From contig VXBP01001109.1 in NCBI GenBank assembly GCA_013400115.1, positions 558,001 through 622,000 of the forward strand: a stretch of DNA of 64,000 nucleotides, given 5' to 3'. This DNA is from Rhinopomastus cyanomelas. Lineage: Eukaryota; Chordata; Aves; Bucerotiformes; Rhinopomastidae. A program made the translations under genes and the position numbers. Below are positions 11,204 to 22,825 of this stretch, one piece after another (the first letter of the stretch is position 1; every line of letters starts with the position of its first letter). The notes beneath the pieces were generated by a model that saw only the letters and a program-made list of their open reading frames with translations, ran no database searches and was not told the origin of the DNA.

Positions 11204-11621
11204 AATCACAGAATCATCACGGCTGGAAAGGACCTCCAGGGTCATCAAGTCCAACCTTTTCTCCTAGTATCTAACCGCTAGACCATAACCCTAAGTGCCA
11301 CATCCACTCGTTCCTTAAACACCTCCAGGGATGGTGACACCACCATCTCCCTGGGCAATCTATTCCAGCACCTAAACACCCTCTCAGTAAAGAATTTCTT
11401 TCTAATATCCAATCTAAACCTCTCCGATGCAACTTGAGGCCGTTTCCCTTCATCCTATCATCACTAATTTGAGAGAAGAGACCAACATCAGCTTTGCTAC
11501 AACCTCTTTTAGGTAGTTGTAGAAGGCAATAAGGTCTCCTCTCAGTCTTCTCGATTCCAGACTAAACAACCCCAGGTCCCTCAGCCTCTCCTCATAGGGC
11601 ACGTCCTCCAGCCTGTTCTGG
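11204..11621 (-). mobile_element. CR1 LINE, ~420 bp older copy
   Basis: Minus-strand CR1 of another tail type (ATCACGGCTGGAAAGGACCT on the plus strand). It keeps the end of the polymerase region, recognisable as plus-strand CCTCAGCCTCTCCTCATAGG and AAGGTCTCCTCTCAGTCTTC. Multiple frameshifts break the frame, and the many differences from the other copies suggest an older insertion. Confidence 0.9.
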
Positions 11622-13298
11622 AAGTATGATGAAACCCTTTTACTTACGCACGTTAGACACCATGATGAGTAACTGCAGAGAAATCCAATTAAATCAAAAC
11701 AAAAGTCAACTGACTTCTCAAGTCACCCACTGTATTTTCTCGTCAAAGCCCATTGAAATAGCAGACAAATTAATATGTAAAACCTGAAGTGCCATCAGGG
11801 GTTTTTTTCCTTGCATCATTTTTCTAGGCTCTCAAGGCAATTGCAGCTAATAAGCGTTTTGCCTTTCATTTCAACAGTCTTTAGGTCACCACACTGCTGT
11901 TCCTGCTTCAGCTTCTTTGTCTTCTCATTTGCAGCTCCCCTGATGTACCTCATCTACAAGTGCCGACTGCAACCTTTCTGGGAAGTGACTGCATCTTTCT
12001 CTGTCGGAAGAGCAAAGACAATAGATGTTGACAACCTAAAAACAAACAATGATGTGCTGTCATTTACATTTGTAGTCTGACACTCCAGCAACAAAGTCTG
12101 AGCAGTGTCAGTGTCTGCCCCAGAGCAAGAAGGGTTCATCCAGTCAACCACTTTGCCAAAAAGAGCCAACAGTCTGGTGTCTCACAGCAGCGCAAGAAGG
12201 CTAAGTGATGTTAACTCAGTGACGATTCGGTGATACTGATTGGTTACTGATCCTTGATGCCTGGAGTAATCCAGAGAGCCCAAGAGAAGGGAGCAGGCAG
12301 ATCAGTTTTCACACAAGTTCTGAACTCGATTACCGTGGTTGTACTCTACAGCAGCTTGCTTCCCAAGTTTTCTCATTCATTCCAGAGCCAGAAGCAGACC
12401 CAGGTAAGTGACACCAAGTAGAAACATACTCCTGCTTTGGACCACTTTGTTTTTCAGCTCCGGCAGCAGCAGTGTCTAACAGCACACACCGCTTGTGACC
12501 GAGCTGCTGCACAGACCCTTTCACCCCCGAGCGGTAAAACGGCTGTAGCTGACCTTGATTTGAAAAGTGAACAGTAAGGTGTCAGGGTCTTCATTGTATT
12601 GCTGGATAAATTAGGTGTTGAAGTCAGTACAAATTCTGCCAATGTATCATCAACCTCCCTTACCACTGGGTTTTCAGCCAGCTATCTGCCATGAGCCCTC
12701 ATCCCCCCGTCCTCCACAAAGACATACTAACCCTACTCCATGCGCGCAAGCTGAGAGGAAGCTCTCATTTCAGAACTAAAGGATTTGATTACCCAGAACT
12801 TGAACCACAACTAACACATCCCACCATCTACCCATAGATCAGTCAGGGACAAACTTCAGTCCTGCAGTACTTCTGTCTACATTTGCCAGTTTACGGGGTG
12901 ATTTGCCCGCGTTATTGCAAGGTGACTGCTTTTTGTGTAGCATATGCCTGACACGGTGGGTACAATTACTGCTGCCGCGTAACATCAGTTTTCATGGGTA
13001 ATTAATCGATAAATGACAGCCAACTTCTTCTGAGCTGCTACATAAGTCCCCTATTAACACATTCAACCCAATAAAGAGCAGGATAATACAAATCATAGTG
13101 AAGGACACAGCATCAGTTTGTCCATTTTCACTCGTTGACTTGTGCAGTGCTCGGGCACGGCTCGTTGCTTCCTCTTGCCGTGGGTCTGAGCGCTCAGAGG
13201 AGAAAGACAGTAAAAACCCAACAGAAGCTATTCTTTTCCCAAAATAACTTAAAATTAAACTGAGCAAAGGACACAAATCTTAGAGGTCTGTCACACAG
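11622..13298. other. Unique non-coding sequence
   Basis: No gene or repeat recognised. Frames of 60-94 codons on both strands are without family resemblance. Confidence 0.4.
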
Positions 13299-13826
13299 CA
13301 TCACAGAACATTGGGGATTGGAAGGGACCTCGAAAGATCATCTAGTCCATTCCCCCTGCCAAATCAGCATCACCTAGACCAAGTCACACAGGAACATATT
13401 CAGGTGGGTTTTAAACATCTGCAGAGAAGGAGACTCCACAACCCCCCTGGGAAGCCCCTTCCAGTGCTCTGTCACCCTCACTGTGAAGACGTTCCTTCTC
13501 ATATCTCCATGGAACCTCCTATATTCCAGCTCACACCCACTGCCCCTTGTCCTATCACCAGATGACACAGAGCAGAGCCTGGCTCCATCGTCCTGACACC
13601 CATTCTTCACATATTTATAGACATTAATGAGGTCACCCCTCAGTTTCCTTTTCTCCAAGCTAAAGAGACCCAGCTCCCTCAGCCTTTCCTCATAAGGGAG
13701 GTGCTCTACTCCCTTCATCGTCTTCCTGGCTCTGCACTGGACTTTCTCCAGCAGCTCTGTGTCCTTCTGGAACCAAGGGGCCCACAACTGGACACAATAT
13801 TCCAGATGTGATCTCACCAGGGCAGA
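13299..13826 (-). mobile_element. CR1 LINE, ~530 bp copy with intact C-terminal frame
   Basis: Minus-strand CR1 with the common tail (ACATTGGGGATTGGAAGGGA on the plus strand). An uninterrupted minus frame of 147 codons (13374-13817) covers the end of the polymerase: HLEYCVQLWAPWF near its start, then ERLRELGLFSLEKRKLRGDL, and a C-terminus ending MFLCDLV. The intact frame suggests a relatively young insertion. The 5' part, including the catalytic reverse transcriptase core and endonuclease, is absent, so it cannot move by itself. Confidence 0.95.
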
Positions 13827-15787
13827 TGTTTATAGATACACATTTCTAAAGTGTGTATGAACTCTACTCCTGATGGTGCTAAGTAAGAACCCTGTCCTTT
13901 CCTAGAAAACTTAAAAACACCCTGACTCTCCTAAACAATCATTCGATACTCAAAACATAACACAAAGCTTGTCTGACTGTGCTTTATTCAAAAACATCCA
14001 AACTGAAGCAGCTGACCTGCTGACAGGCTGCAAAAGGCATCTCTCTGACTGCTTCTGGTGGGCTGCCAAAATGAAAGAGGTACCTTTTAAAAGGTGTCTT
14101 TAGTAGCTAAATATCTTTAAAATATTTACAGCTACAAGAAGTTATTGGCCAAATTCCTGCCCCAGTCATTATTACAGTCCTGCTACAATATCGTGGCACT
14201 GTTGAAAATGATAATAACTTGGCTCAGACTTAGGAATATATTGAGGCAACTATCTAACATCAGCCTTGTAGAGCTTTTTAATTATTATTTCCATACCAGA
14301 TAAATAGAAGATGAACGAAGCAGTTGATTTGAATGCATGAGACTCTCTCCTTTTTTTTTTTGCTAAACCGGCGTTTCTTTGCTGAAAAGTGTCTGAGCTC
14401 TGGAATGCCTGTTCCAAACAGAATGAATACAGATGAGCTACAGCTGTTTTCACTTCTGAACCTGATTCTGAATTCTTGTTTTATCTGTCTTTATTGAACT
14501 ATCAGCCAGATGCTCGTCTCATATAGTTCTTCAAGCTTACGAGGAGGTTCAAAATCACAGTTATTTTGTGTCAAGGGTTTATCCCGAGATGAAATGAACC
14601 AATTAATTTAAATTAACCAATAAACTTAGTTAATAATGCTAATGGGCCAAAACAAAAGCAAAACATGGAGGGTCCAGAACCCACTTATGTATTGCAGGCA
14701 AACACGAAAACCAACTGGATTTGGGGAAAAACAAGATGTCTGTAATTCACACAACATAACCCACCCACCCACCTCCCCAAAGGCATACAGAGATTAGTCA
14801 CGTATTCTTACACAACTGGGCTGAGCTGCCCATCTCCTTACAGGGAAAACTCTCCAGTCCACTGTGTCTGTGCACATGTACCTCAGTGCCAGTGGGCACT
14901 TTACAGTCCAGTTCTCTGTTCCACCTGCCTCCAAGCCGGTCTTCCATTTCAAGTGTCCTGATTCCTATGGACCACAAATGAGGGAAAGACCGTCGTTCCG
15001 CTTCAGCACACCTTCCCTCTGCTGATCTCTCAGGTTCCACTCTTTATTCGTGATGTTCCGAGGACAGGATGGCTGCTGCGTTCAGTCCACAGCCATGTGT
15101 TTCTCTAAGGGCGAAGGCAAAAGCCAAGTGAAGGAGGAGGCAGAAACCTAAAACTGGAAGCTCCAAACCAATTCACTGTGTCACCTATTGACCGATACCG
15201 AAACTAAGGGAGAGCTTGGAATTCCGAGCTACTTTATTGCAGGTTGCCATAGTAACTTCCCGATGTCTCAGGCCAAGAAACCCGCTCCAATCCAAGCTAC
15301 AATAGTTTGCTGTATTAATTCAGAGAAGACAGATACATTTAATGTGCAATTATCTTCTGACTAACTCAGAGGTTCAGACTTTTAGGGGATCACAGGAAAT
15401 CCTCCATCAAGAATTTAATTTTAAATCTTCTTCCAGAACTATGAGCTGTGAAAGCTGGGGAAAAGCCCCGGCACAGATCTGCGCATACAGGGCAACTCTC
15501 CGGGGCTGTCTAAACACAACTACGATTTCCCTGCCCCTATAAGATACAAGGAGCAGCCAAGCAATCGAGAGAGAGTGGTTCTGTGCTTAAACAATGGCTC
15601 CCAGTGTCATTTTAAAGACTGAGCAAAGACATCTGCCCAGACAGCATCCCAGATAGGACTTTAGGGGACCATTCTAGGACAGAGTGTAGTTGCTGGTTTT
15701 TGTCTAATTCCTTTAAGCACAAAACAGAAGTTTAAAACTTTTCTATATTTATTGGTTGAGGCCACGACCCTGGAACCATCACAATAT
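13827..15787. other. Unique non-coding sequence
   Basis: About 2 kb without recognised genes or interspersed repeats. A T-run lies near 14350-14362. Short unrelated frames only. Confidence 0.4.
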
Positions 15788-15849
15788 TTCACAGAATGTT
15801 ACAGGTTGGAAGGGACCTTGAAAGATCATCTAAGTCCAACCCCCACCTC
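15788..15849 (-). mobile_element. Truncated tail of the tRNA-headed SINE (or its CR1 partner)
   Basis: Minus-strand fragment whose plus-strand text reads CACAGAATGTTACAGGTTGG, then GGGACCTTGAAAGATCATC and the distinctive CTAAGTCCAACCCCC. The extra A in CTAAGTCC is shared with the SINE copies at 28037 and 40669 and differs from the usual CTAGTCC of CR1 copies here. The tRNA-like head is missing, so it could also come from the CR1 subfamily that donated the tail. Confidence 0.65.
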
Positions 15850-17665
15850 ATCTAAGTCCCACAATCACAGCAAAACTATAGGCAAAGACAAGGACTTTCT
15901 CTTCTGCTGATTTGAAGCTGTTAGTAAAACAGTTAAGGGTGCTTGCGAGACTCAGAATCTACAAGTCTTTCACTTGTTTAACCTCCTCTTGGGATTTCTT
16001 GTCTCTCAGATTTTCCTGTTGGAGATACGCAACCTTATGAAGAGGTTTAGCAGCAAAAGGTGAGATAGTACCACCTCTGCTGTTTTACATTCAAACACAT
16101 CATCATCTACCAGGCAAGGAGATAATCATAAAAGTCCTTTTTTGTTTGTATTTAATTCTGCAGTTTAAATTTGCAATACTGTGAATTATAATTCTTCTTC
16201 TTTGTTTCGACTCTGTACGCATTCTTAAAGGCAGAGGTGGCCATTCAAATGCCATCCCACGTCAGACAAACGCTGCACAACTGGTAAGAACATCACAGCG
16301 CTGTAGCTCAGTGCCAAAACTAAACGTGACATATAAATACGCATCTCATGTCTGATCCAAGTCTTTACATTCAAATTATCAGGGGCTCTGATGGCCAGAT
16401 CCTCTGCATAAGGCCTGGCACACACAGAAACGGGAACTTAAAGAAGGGGGAAGAAGAAGATGCTAAAAGTGGGACCAAAGGAACTGTTCCTTTCTGGAGT
16501 CCTAATGGAAACAAAAAAAAGAGTATTTTAGAGTGACTCAAAATGTCATAATTTAACTGCCCAAAACAAAATAAAAGGCCCAGGTCATTGCAGTTTGATA
16601 ATAAACATTTTCTTCCTCAGAGGTCAAGGGTGAAAAATCCATGAATAGACTCCAGGAGCAGCTGGGGACCAAAGCAGACGATGTTCTTCTTCTGGCAAGC
16701 CGTGTCTTCCAATGGTTGCCTGCCTTTCCATCAGACACAAGTTACTCGTGAGCTGAGCCCTCCTCAAGCAAGCCCGTGAGGGTATGCCTTCCCCTTCCAA
16801 CTGACCTCTCTAAAACCAGGGGGTTGGGAAGGTGACTGCCAGCCCTACATATGTGCTCTCTAGCTCCTGCAAGCAATGACATAGCAACCACTTCTCTTGT
16901 TGCTAAGACAAGAAGATGCAAGTCTTGGGTTGGTCTCAAGTTTTGTTTATCATCATGAAGGGCATGGGAGGAAAAGATTAGCCAGGTGTGTTCTTGCCAC
17001 CTTCCACTATATTTAGGAGTGAAATAGAAGACCACGGGCTTTTATTCTGCTGCTGTCTTGAAAGCCTTGGTTTCATGCCCATTTTCCTCTTTTATTCTTC
17101 AATTTTATCCATCAGTGTGAGGGGAAAAAAACAGAATTGGGAAAGATGTGACCAGACCAATTTTAAAGGCAGTCTTGGGCTGCAAAAGAAATCCTAGGTC
17201 AGGACTATTGATTACTTGGCATTCATTGCTGAGGGTGTCAGATAGGTGAGGAAGAGGAAAACCTATCTTGAAAGCATTGATACTCAGGTTATTGAAACAA
17301 AACACAACCCTGCAATGTGAAAAAGCACTGCGCGGGAACGGATTGGGCTGCATTTGACGATGCCGTGCCCTGCACTGGTTGAGCCTGTGTCAAAGGCTAG
17401 AACTAAATCTACTTTCAGCTGTAATTGAAGAGTCAAAAAATCCAGGGAACTTGCAACCAGATCCTTCAGTTTTACAGGTGGTAGGAACTCAGAAAGCGTT
17501 GCCAGTGAGGAGGCACGAGGCTGAACTTAACTCTTCAGGAAGATTTTTCAATAGGGAGGCTCCACTTCTGAAGGAAGGTGGCCATTCATGCTACAGTCAC
17601 TCCAGGACAGGAATGGAGATGTTTGTGGGGTGTATATGACACTTTTTAAGAAAGACATCAAAACC
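15850..17665. other. Unique non-coding sequence
   Basis: No gene or repeat recognised. Frames up to 97 codons occur on both strands without familiar motifs. Confidence 0.4.
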
Positions 17666-17728
17666 TGGCAGGGGGATTGGACTAGAAGATCTTTTGAGGT
17701 CCCTTCCAATCCCTAATGATTCTATGAT
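17666..17728 (+). mobile_element. CR1 LINE tail stub
   Basis: Plus-strand terminal ~60 bases of the common CR1 tail (GGCAGGGGGATTGGACTAGA ... CCCTAATGATTCTATG). It is the first of three same-orientation CR1 pieces within 0.9 kb. Confidence 0.88.
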
Positions 17729-17765
17729 ATCTCTAGTTTATCTTTTACTCACTTCTGCTGAATTC

Positions 17766-17938
17766 AGGCACTGGAATAGGCTTCCCAGGGAGGTGATTGA
17801 GTCACCGTCCCTGGAAGAGTTTAAAGATTGTTTGGATGAGGTGTTGAGGGATGTGGTTTTGAGGTGAGCTTTAAGATAGAGTAGATAGTTGGACTCGATG
17901 ATCCCAGGGTTCTTTTTCAGTCAGACTGATTCTGTGAC
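17766..17938 (+). mobile_element. CR1 LINE fragment, divergent subfamily
   Basis: Plus-strand CR1 from GGCACTGGAATAGGCTTCCC through GTTTGGATGAGGTGTTGAGG to TTGGACTCGATGATCCCAGG and a degenerate octamer end GACTGATTCTGTGACC. The tail clearly differs from the flanking copies. Confidence 0.85.
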
Positions 17939-17956
17939 CTGGGGAAACCAGTGGAC

Positions 17957-18578
17957 AGCAGGATGATTATGAGCCACCAATGGCATCCTAGGGTGGATTA
18001 GAAAGGGGGTGGTTAGCAGATCAAGAGAGGTCCTTCTCCCCCTCTGCTCTGCACTAGTGAGACCACATCTGGAATATTGTGTCCAGTTCTGGGCCCCTCA
18101 GTTCAAGAAGGGGACAGAGCAGCTGGAAGATGTCCAGTGTAAAGCAACTATGATGATGAAGTGGGACACCTTGCTTTTGGGGAAAGGCTGAGGAGCTGGG
18201 TCTCTTCAGCTTGGAGAAGAGGAGACTGAGGGGTGACGTCATTAATGTCTATAAATATTTGAAGGGTGGGTGTCAGGAGGATGGAGCCAGGCTCTTCTCA
18301 CTGTCATCTAGTGATAGGAGAACGGGCAATTGTTGTAAGCTGGAACGTAGGAGGTTCCACATCAATCTGAGAAGGAACTTCTTCTCAGTGAGGGTAACAG
18401 AGCACTGGAACAGGCTTCCCAGGGTGGTTGTGGAGTCTCCTTCACTGGAGATGTTTAAGACTTGCCTGGATGTGTTCCTCTGTGACTTGGTCTAGGTGAC
18501 CGCACTGTGGCAGGGGGATTGGACTAGATGATCTTTCAAGGTCCCTTCCAATCCCTAATGTTCTATGATTCTATGATT
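17957..18578 (+). mobile_element. CR1 LINE, ~620 bp copy with polymerase remnants
   Basis: Plus-strand CR1 starting near the end of the reverse transcriptase region (GCATCCTAGGGTGGATTAGA; ATCTGGAATATTGTGTCCAG) and ending in perfect tandem octamers TTCTATGATTCTATGATTC. The polymerase C-terminus survives in two plus frames, 18009-18191 and 18211-18495, separated by a frameshift near 18190. The second frame ends in the family's MFKTCLDVFLCDLV. This is the second longest CR1 copy in the window. Confidence 0.95.
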
Positions 18579-21063
18579 CTTCCTAGAGCAGGCATCACAA
18601 CAAGTCTTCCACTCTTCACAGTCGACATCCTCAGGAACATAAAATTGTACCTTGGAGGATAAGAGATCCCGAGAGCTCTACAGAGGCTGTGAAAGCAACA
18701 GGACAAGTGAGAGACTTATTCAGGGTTTTGAGGTGTGAAAACACCTGATTCTGCCTTCCAATCCCAACTGAACTCTGTGGCAGCCCAGCTGCTAAACCTG
18801 CTCTCAGGACTAAACGCTCCCTCACATACAGCAAGCAAAGATCACAGAGCAAATAAAACGTTAGGCATCTAGCAGCTGCACCAATGTGGTTCCTATTAAC
18901 TTCTTTCCCTTCGACCCTGCAAAAGCTTTCTAATTCCTGGATTTCTCTGGGCTTGTAGGCAATTGTGCTGACACAGGTAAAGGGGCAAATAACAACAACC
19001 ATTTGCTCTCTCTCATTGATTCCACCACAGAGAAGCATAAACAGAGCCTCCAAAGGGCCTGCTCCAACCTCTTGCTGGAAAGCCAGCCCCATTCCTCGCT
19101 AAATACATAAGTAGCACATGTCTACAGGAAAGGTCAAACATCTGTGCACAAGATGTACATAATCCTACACAAACCCACCGATCCATCATCCTCAAGCAGA
19201 TAATATAGATATTCTACTCTTAAGGATTTCTTCGTTCAGCTGGGAATCGACGTGACTTACGCCAGGAAACCCAGTGGGGGAAGGCGCGATAAAGGCACTA
19301 GCAGAAGTTGAACGTGTCTGCACCGCTGCCGTAAATCTCCGTACAAAGCCATACATGCTGTGACAGAGAGCATCTACGAGCCCTAGCTAAACAAGGTCTT
19401 TAAAGTGACAACCCAAGAACAGGCAAGAGCATCGCTTAGACCGAGCCCGGGAAGAAAACTTACTGTTAATAGACACGCTCTGCGGACAATGGAAATTGAA
19501 CTTGACAGCTTGCCATGGGGAAAATCTTGGGGAAAACTCTTATTTGTATGCAGTAAGGAAAACTGATTTGAATGTGGGAAGAGAAAATCATCCAGAAAGC
19601 AGCTTGATGTTTCTACAGCATGGGCTGAACTTCTGAAGCCTCCAAGACAGGCCATGTTTATTGCTCCACTGCCCCAAATAATCGCTTGCTTGGGCTGCAG
19701 ATCCAGCTTCATCTTACGGCTGAACAAAGTTAGTAGGAAGTTGCAAGAAAAGTATGACACTGCGTGGTCTGGGTCCTGGGAAGAGGTTCTTCCTGATTCT
19801 TCGTGCCATGTGTAGGCCAAGATCACCCACGCAGGGAAAAGAAAGCAGTATCTGTTGAGAGGTAGTATGTACACAGGATTGATGGAACGCTGCCGTTGTC
19901 TGTGCTTAGGCAGGGGAGAAGGAATGAGGAACGGTTGTACTTGTTTCTGCTGTCACAAGAGGTGACGTAGCCAGGCTTCGGAATGCATTTTTCTCAGCTT
20001 TGCTTGTAGCATATGAAAAATAGCAGCGACGCAGAGAACGACTAGAAAAGACTTGGAAAACACGGCAACAGGGCAGGAGAACGTGGCGCCACAGAAAATA
20101 AATAAAGACCAGTGAGTTAGACCACATCAATAATGTAGGTCAACAAGCATGTCTGGGAGAAAGCCTGTGGAAGGCTTCTGCAATTAAGAAAAGAAAATCT
20201 TTTGACCTCCTGGCATGTCATCTGAGATGGATATCCCATGGCTACAATTAAAAATATTATTTGGGTTGGCTGACCCTCTCTGAACACACACCCTGACCTT
20301 TTAAAGTATTTGTTCTTTAAGGTGAAAGGAAGAGACCATGATGTTAAAGGAGGTCATGTTCAGAACTGAACTGAAATGAAAGTAGCTGCTGGCAAATTTC
20401 ACTTAACTTTTTTTCCTTAATTGCTAACTTGACTGTCTAAAAATAAAGGAGAAGGAAAGAAAGTACTTTCAAGTCCAGATTCATTTTGCCTTTCCCTCTT
20501 TGCCCAAATAAAATACATTGATAACCAATTTGATTTATTTAAATCAAATCTATCTCTTTATCTGTCTATCAAATCTATCTACATATCAATGAAGCTTAAA
20601 CACCTTCATATGTTCAGAATACAGATGTACATCCAATGACTAGTAGGGATCTCTCAATAGAAGCCAAATGTTCTCACACCTGCTTACAGTTGCACCCTTT
20701 TTCCACCAATAGACCCTAAATCTGTGAGACAATTGCAAGGAAACTGGAAGGAAGTCACAGAAAACTGTTTACTGAAAATATTAACATGCCTTTGGTATTC
20801 TCTGTCATCCAGCAGCCTCCAGCAACACCAGGAATGCCTGTAGGAATGCACCTGTTTGATATAAAGCTACGTGTTTCCTACAGCCTTCCATATAATTCTG
20901 TACAAACTACTTCAACAGATGAATTAATTACATCTGCACTTGCTATAAATCAACATTACTTCATTGCAGTTAATAGAACTGTACTGAATTATGTGAGAAT
21001 ACATTTTAATTAAAAAGAAGGTTTACAGAGCCACAATTCAACGCAGAGATATTGTTTAATTTC
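18579..21063. other. Unique non-coding sequence
   Basis: No gene recognised. Minus frames of 153 and 163 codons (18631-19092, 19383-19874) have no recognisable domain and are probably chance. A small hairpin and an ATCT-rich tract near 20.5 kb are listed separately. Confidence 0.4.
20528..20583. repeat. Short hairpin and adjacent ATCT-rich tract
   Basis: At 20528-20549 ATTTGATTT and AAATCAAAT form perfect 9-base arms around an ATTT loop. It is followed by an impure ATCT tract (ATCTATCTC, ATCTGTCTATC, ATCTATCTAC) to about 20583. Probably a decayed microsatellite. Confidence 0.6.
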
Positions 21064-21512
21064 ACAGGATCAGATAATTGTTTTCATTGGAAGAAACATT
21101 TGAGATCAACAAGTCCAACCACAAACCCACAACTGCCAGGCCACCATTAAGCCAATCCCTAAGCCCCACAGCTGTATGTCCTTCAAAAACCTCCAGGGAT
21201 GGTGACTCCACCACTGCCTTGGACAGGCTGTTCCAATGCTTTACAACCCTGACTGTAAAGAAAGTTTCCCTCAATATCCAATCTAAGTCTCCCCTGGCAA
21301 AGCCTGAGGCAGTTTCCTCGTGTCCTATCGCTTGATACTTGTGAGCAGAGACTTCCCCATCACCACCTCACCACAACCTCCTTTCGGGAGCGATAAGATC
21401 TCACCTCAGCCTCCTTTTCTGTAGGCTAACAACTCCAGTTCCCTCAGCCGCTCCTCATAGGTCTTGTTCTCTGGACTCTTCGTTGCCCTTCTCCGCACAA
21501 CCTCCAGCACAC
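21064..21512 (-). mobile_element. CR1 LINE, ~450 bp older copy
   Basis: Minus-strand CR1 with a degenerate tail (AACAAGTCCAACCACAAACC on the plus strand) and recognisable polymerase-end blocks: ACCTCCAGGGATGGTGACTC, TTCCCTCAGCCGCTCCTCAT. The frame is broken (minus pieces at 21062-21274 and 21406-21597). It resembles the copy at 11204-11621 in age and type more than the common tail type. Confidence 0.9.
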
Positions 21513-22699
21513 CTTTTTTGCAGATGTTCAACCCTCTGAAAAGTAACAGAAGAATCTTCACATCATCAAACCAAAAGAAGGAAGGTAGGATGCTCACAAA
21601 GATAGGTGGCGGTGCCGATCGTGCCCATTTTATAAATAAATCTAATTGCTCTGCATTTTTCTATTCCAGTAACCAAACTAACATCACCAATGTTACTTAA
21701 GATTTGAGATGAGTAGATTTGCCGAGGCCACAGATTTGCTGGGATAATTCATTTACCAAAAGCCCACTCCTCTCTTCTTCGCTATTTTGTGAACTGAAGA
21801 AAACCCAGGCTGATGACTGCAGCACATCATGGAAACGCTCACAAAAGAGACGTGTCGGTCCTTTAGCGTGGAGGTGTTTCGCCTTCCGCTGCTCAGCTTC
21901 CTGCAGCATTTAACTGCGATCAAGTAACCCCATTTTAGTTTTCAGAAAGCCTACCTTTAATTACACAGCTATCTCCAAGACAAAGAGTAAGATTTCCTTG
22001 GCTCTCAGAAAAGAGATTTCCATGCTCCGATGATTTTCTAAAAGCAACAAAAAGAGTGAGTCTGAATAGTCTGAGAATATATTACTCCAACATGAAGTCA
22101 GCAGCTCTTGGCCGCCAATACTTACAAATAGCAGAGATAAAATAATGTGTGTTGTAATTAATATTTGAATTTGCTAAGAAAAGCTAAACAGCAATTAAAC
22201 CCCTTCCCCTCCTCCTTCCCCTGATAATAATGAAGTTAGGCAATTTCAAGAGAAGCAGAGCAGCCAGGAGTTTAATGCGGTTGATTAAGAACATGTTTCC
22301 ATGGTGGCTATTATGTCCCTCTTTAAAGGACGAAAACAAAACCAAACCTTTTTTCCTTTTAGAGCTACAGGGTGTCTTCTGCCTTCATAAGACAGACAAC
22401 AAGAAAATGTTTAGGGATAATTAAAGGCAATTAGGCTCATCAAGGCTCATTTCTGGTCTAGCTCCACTTCTTCCTACAATGTGTGCTAATTGCTGCTTCA
22501 ACATACCAAGTAGCATGGGTTATTTTTTTTGTACTTCCACAAACAAGACTATTTGGTCATTACCAGCTTTGACAGGGAGAATAAAAGACTCGTGATTACC
22601 TCTTTGTTTGCTTTCATAAAGGTTTATGCTACATGTTCTATTGAAACTGATAATAAAAATTAATACATTAACACTTAGCAATTGTGTAGGACCTTCTGC
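21513..22699. other. Unique non-coding sequence with a candidate conserved block
   Basis: No gene recognised. The AT-rich part at about 22120-22440 has the homeodomain-site-rich, repeat-free texture often seen in conserved non-coding elements (for example GTAATTAATATTTGAATTTG, TTTAATGCGGTTGATTAAGA). That is an impression only. Confidence 0.3.
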
Positions 22700-22825
22700 T
22701 GGAGGACCTCAAAGTTCTTTGCAAACATTAATCAATTAAGTTTTTCAATAGTTGTGCATAATAGGCATCATCATAACAATTTTGTGGACTACTGAACACA
22801 GACACTAAGAGGTTGAATAGCACGT
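22700..22825 (+). repeat. MIR/L3-like ancient SINE or LINE relic
   Basis: The text GAGGACCTCAAAGTTCTTTG CAAACATTAATCAATTAAG, then CATCATCATAACAATTTTGT and ACACTAAGAGGTTGAATAG follows the order of the MIR/L3-type tail (CTCAAAG-ACTTT-CAAACATTAAT ... ATTATTATCCCCATTTT ... AGAGGTTAAG). Divergence is high, as expected of an insertion that predates birds. Identification is from memory of the consensus layout, without an alignment. Confidence 0.5.

Noticed and set aside
13374..13817. 147-codon minus frame as a host gene
   Set aside because: It is the C-terminal end of the CR1 polymerase inside a 5'-truncated LINE copy, not a host gene.
18631..19874. Minus frames of 153 and 163 codons
   Set aside because: No family resemblance and no supporting exon structure; frames of this size arise by chance over 64 kb and six frames.
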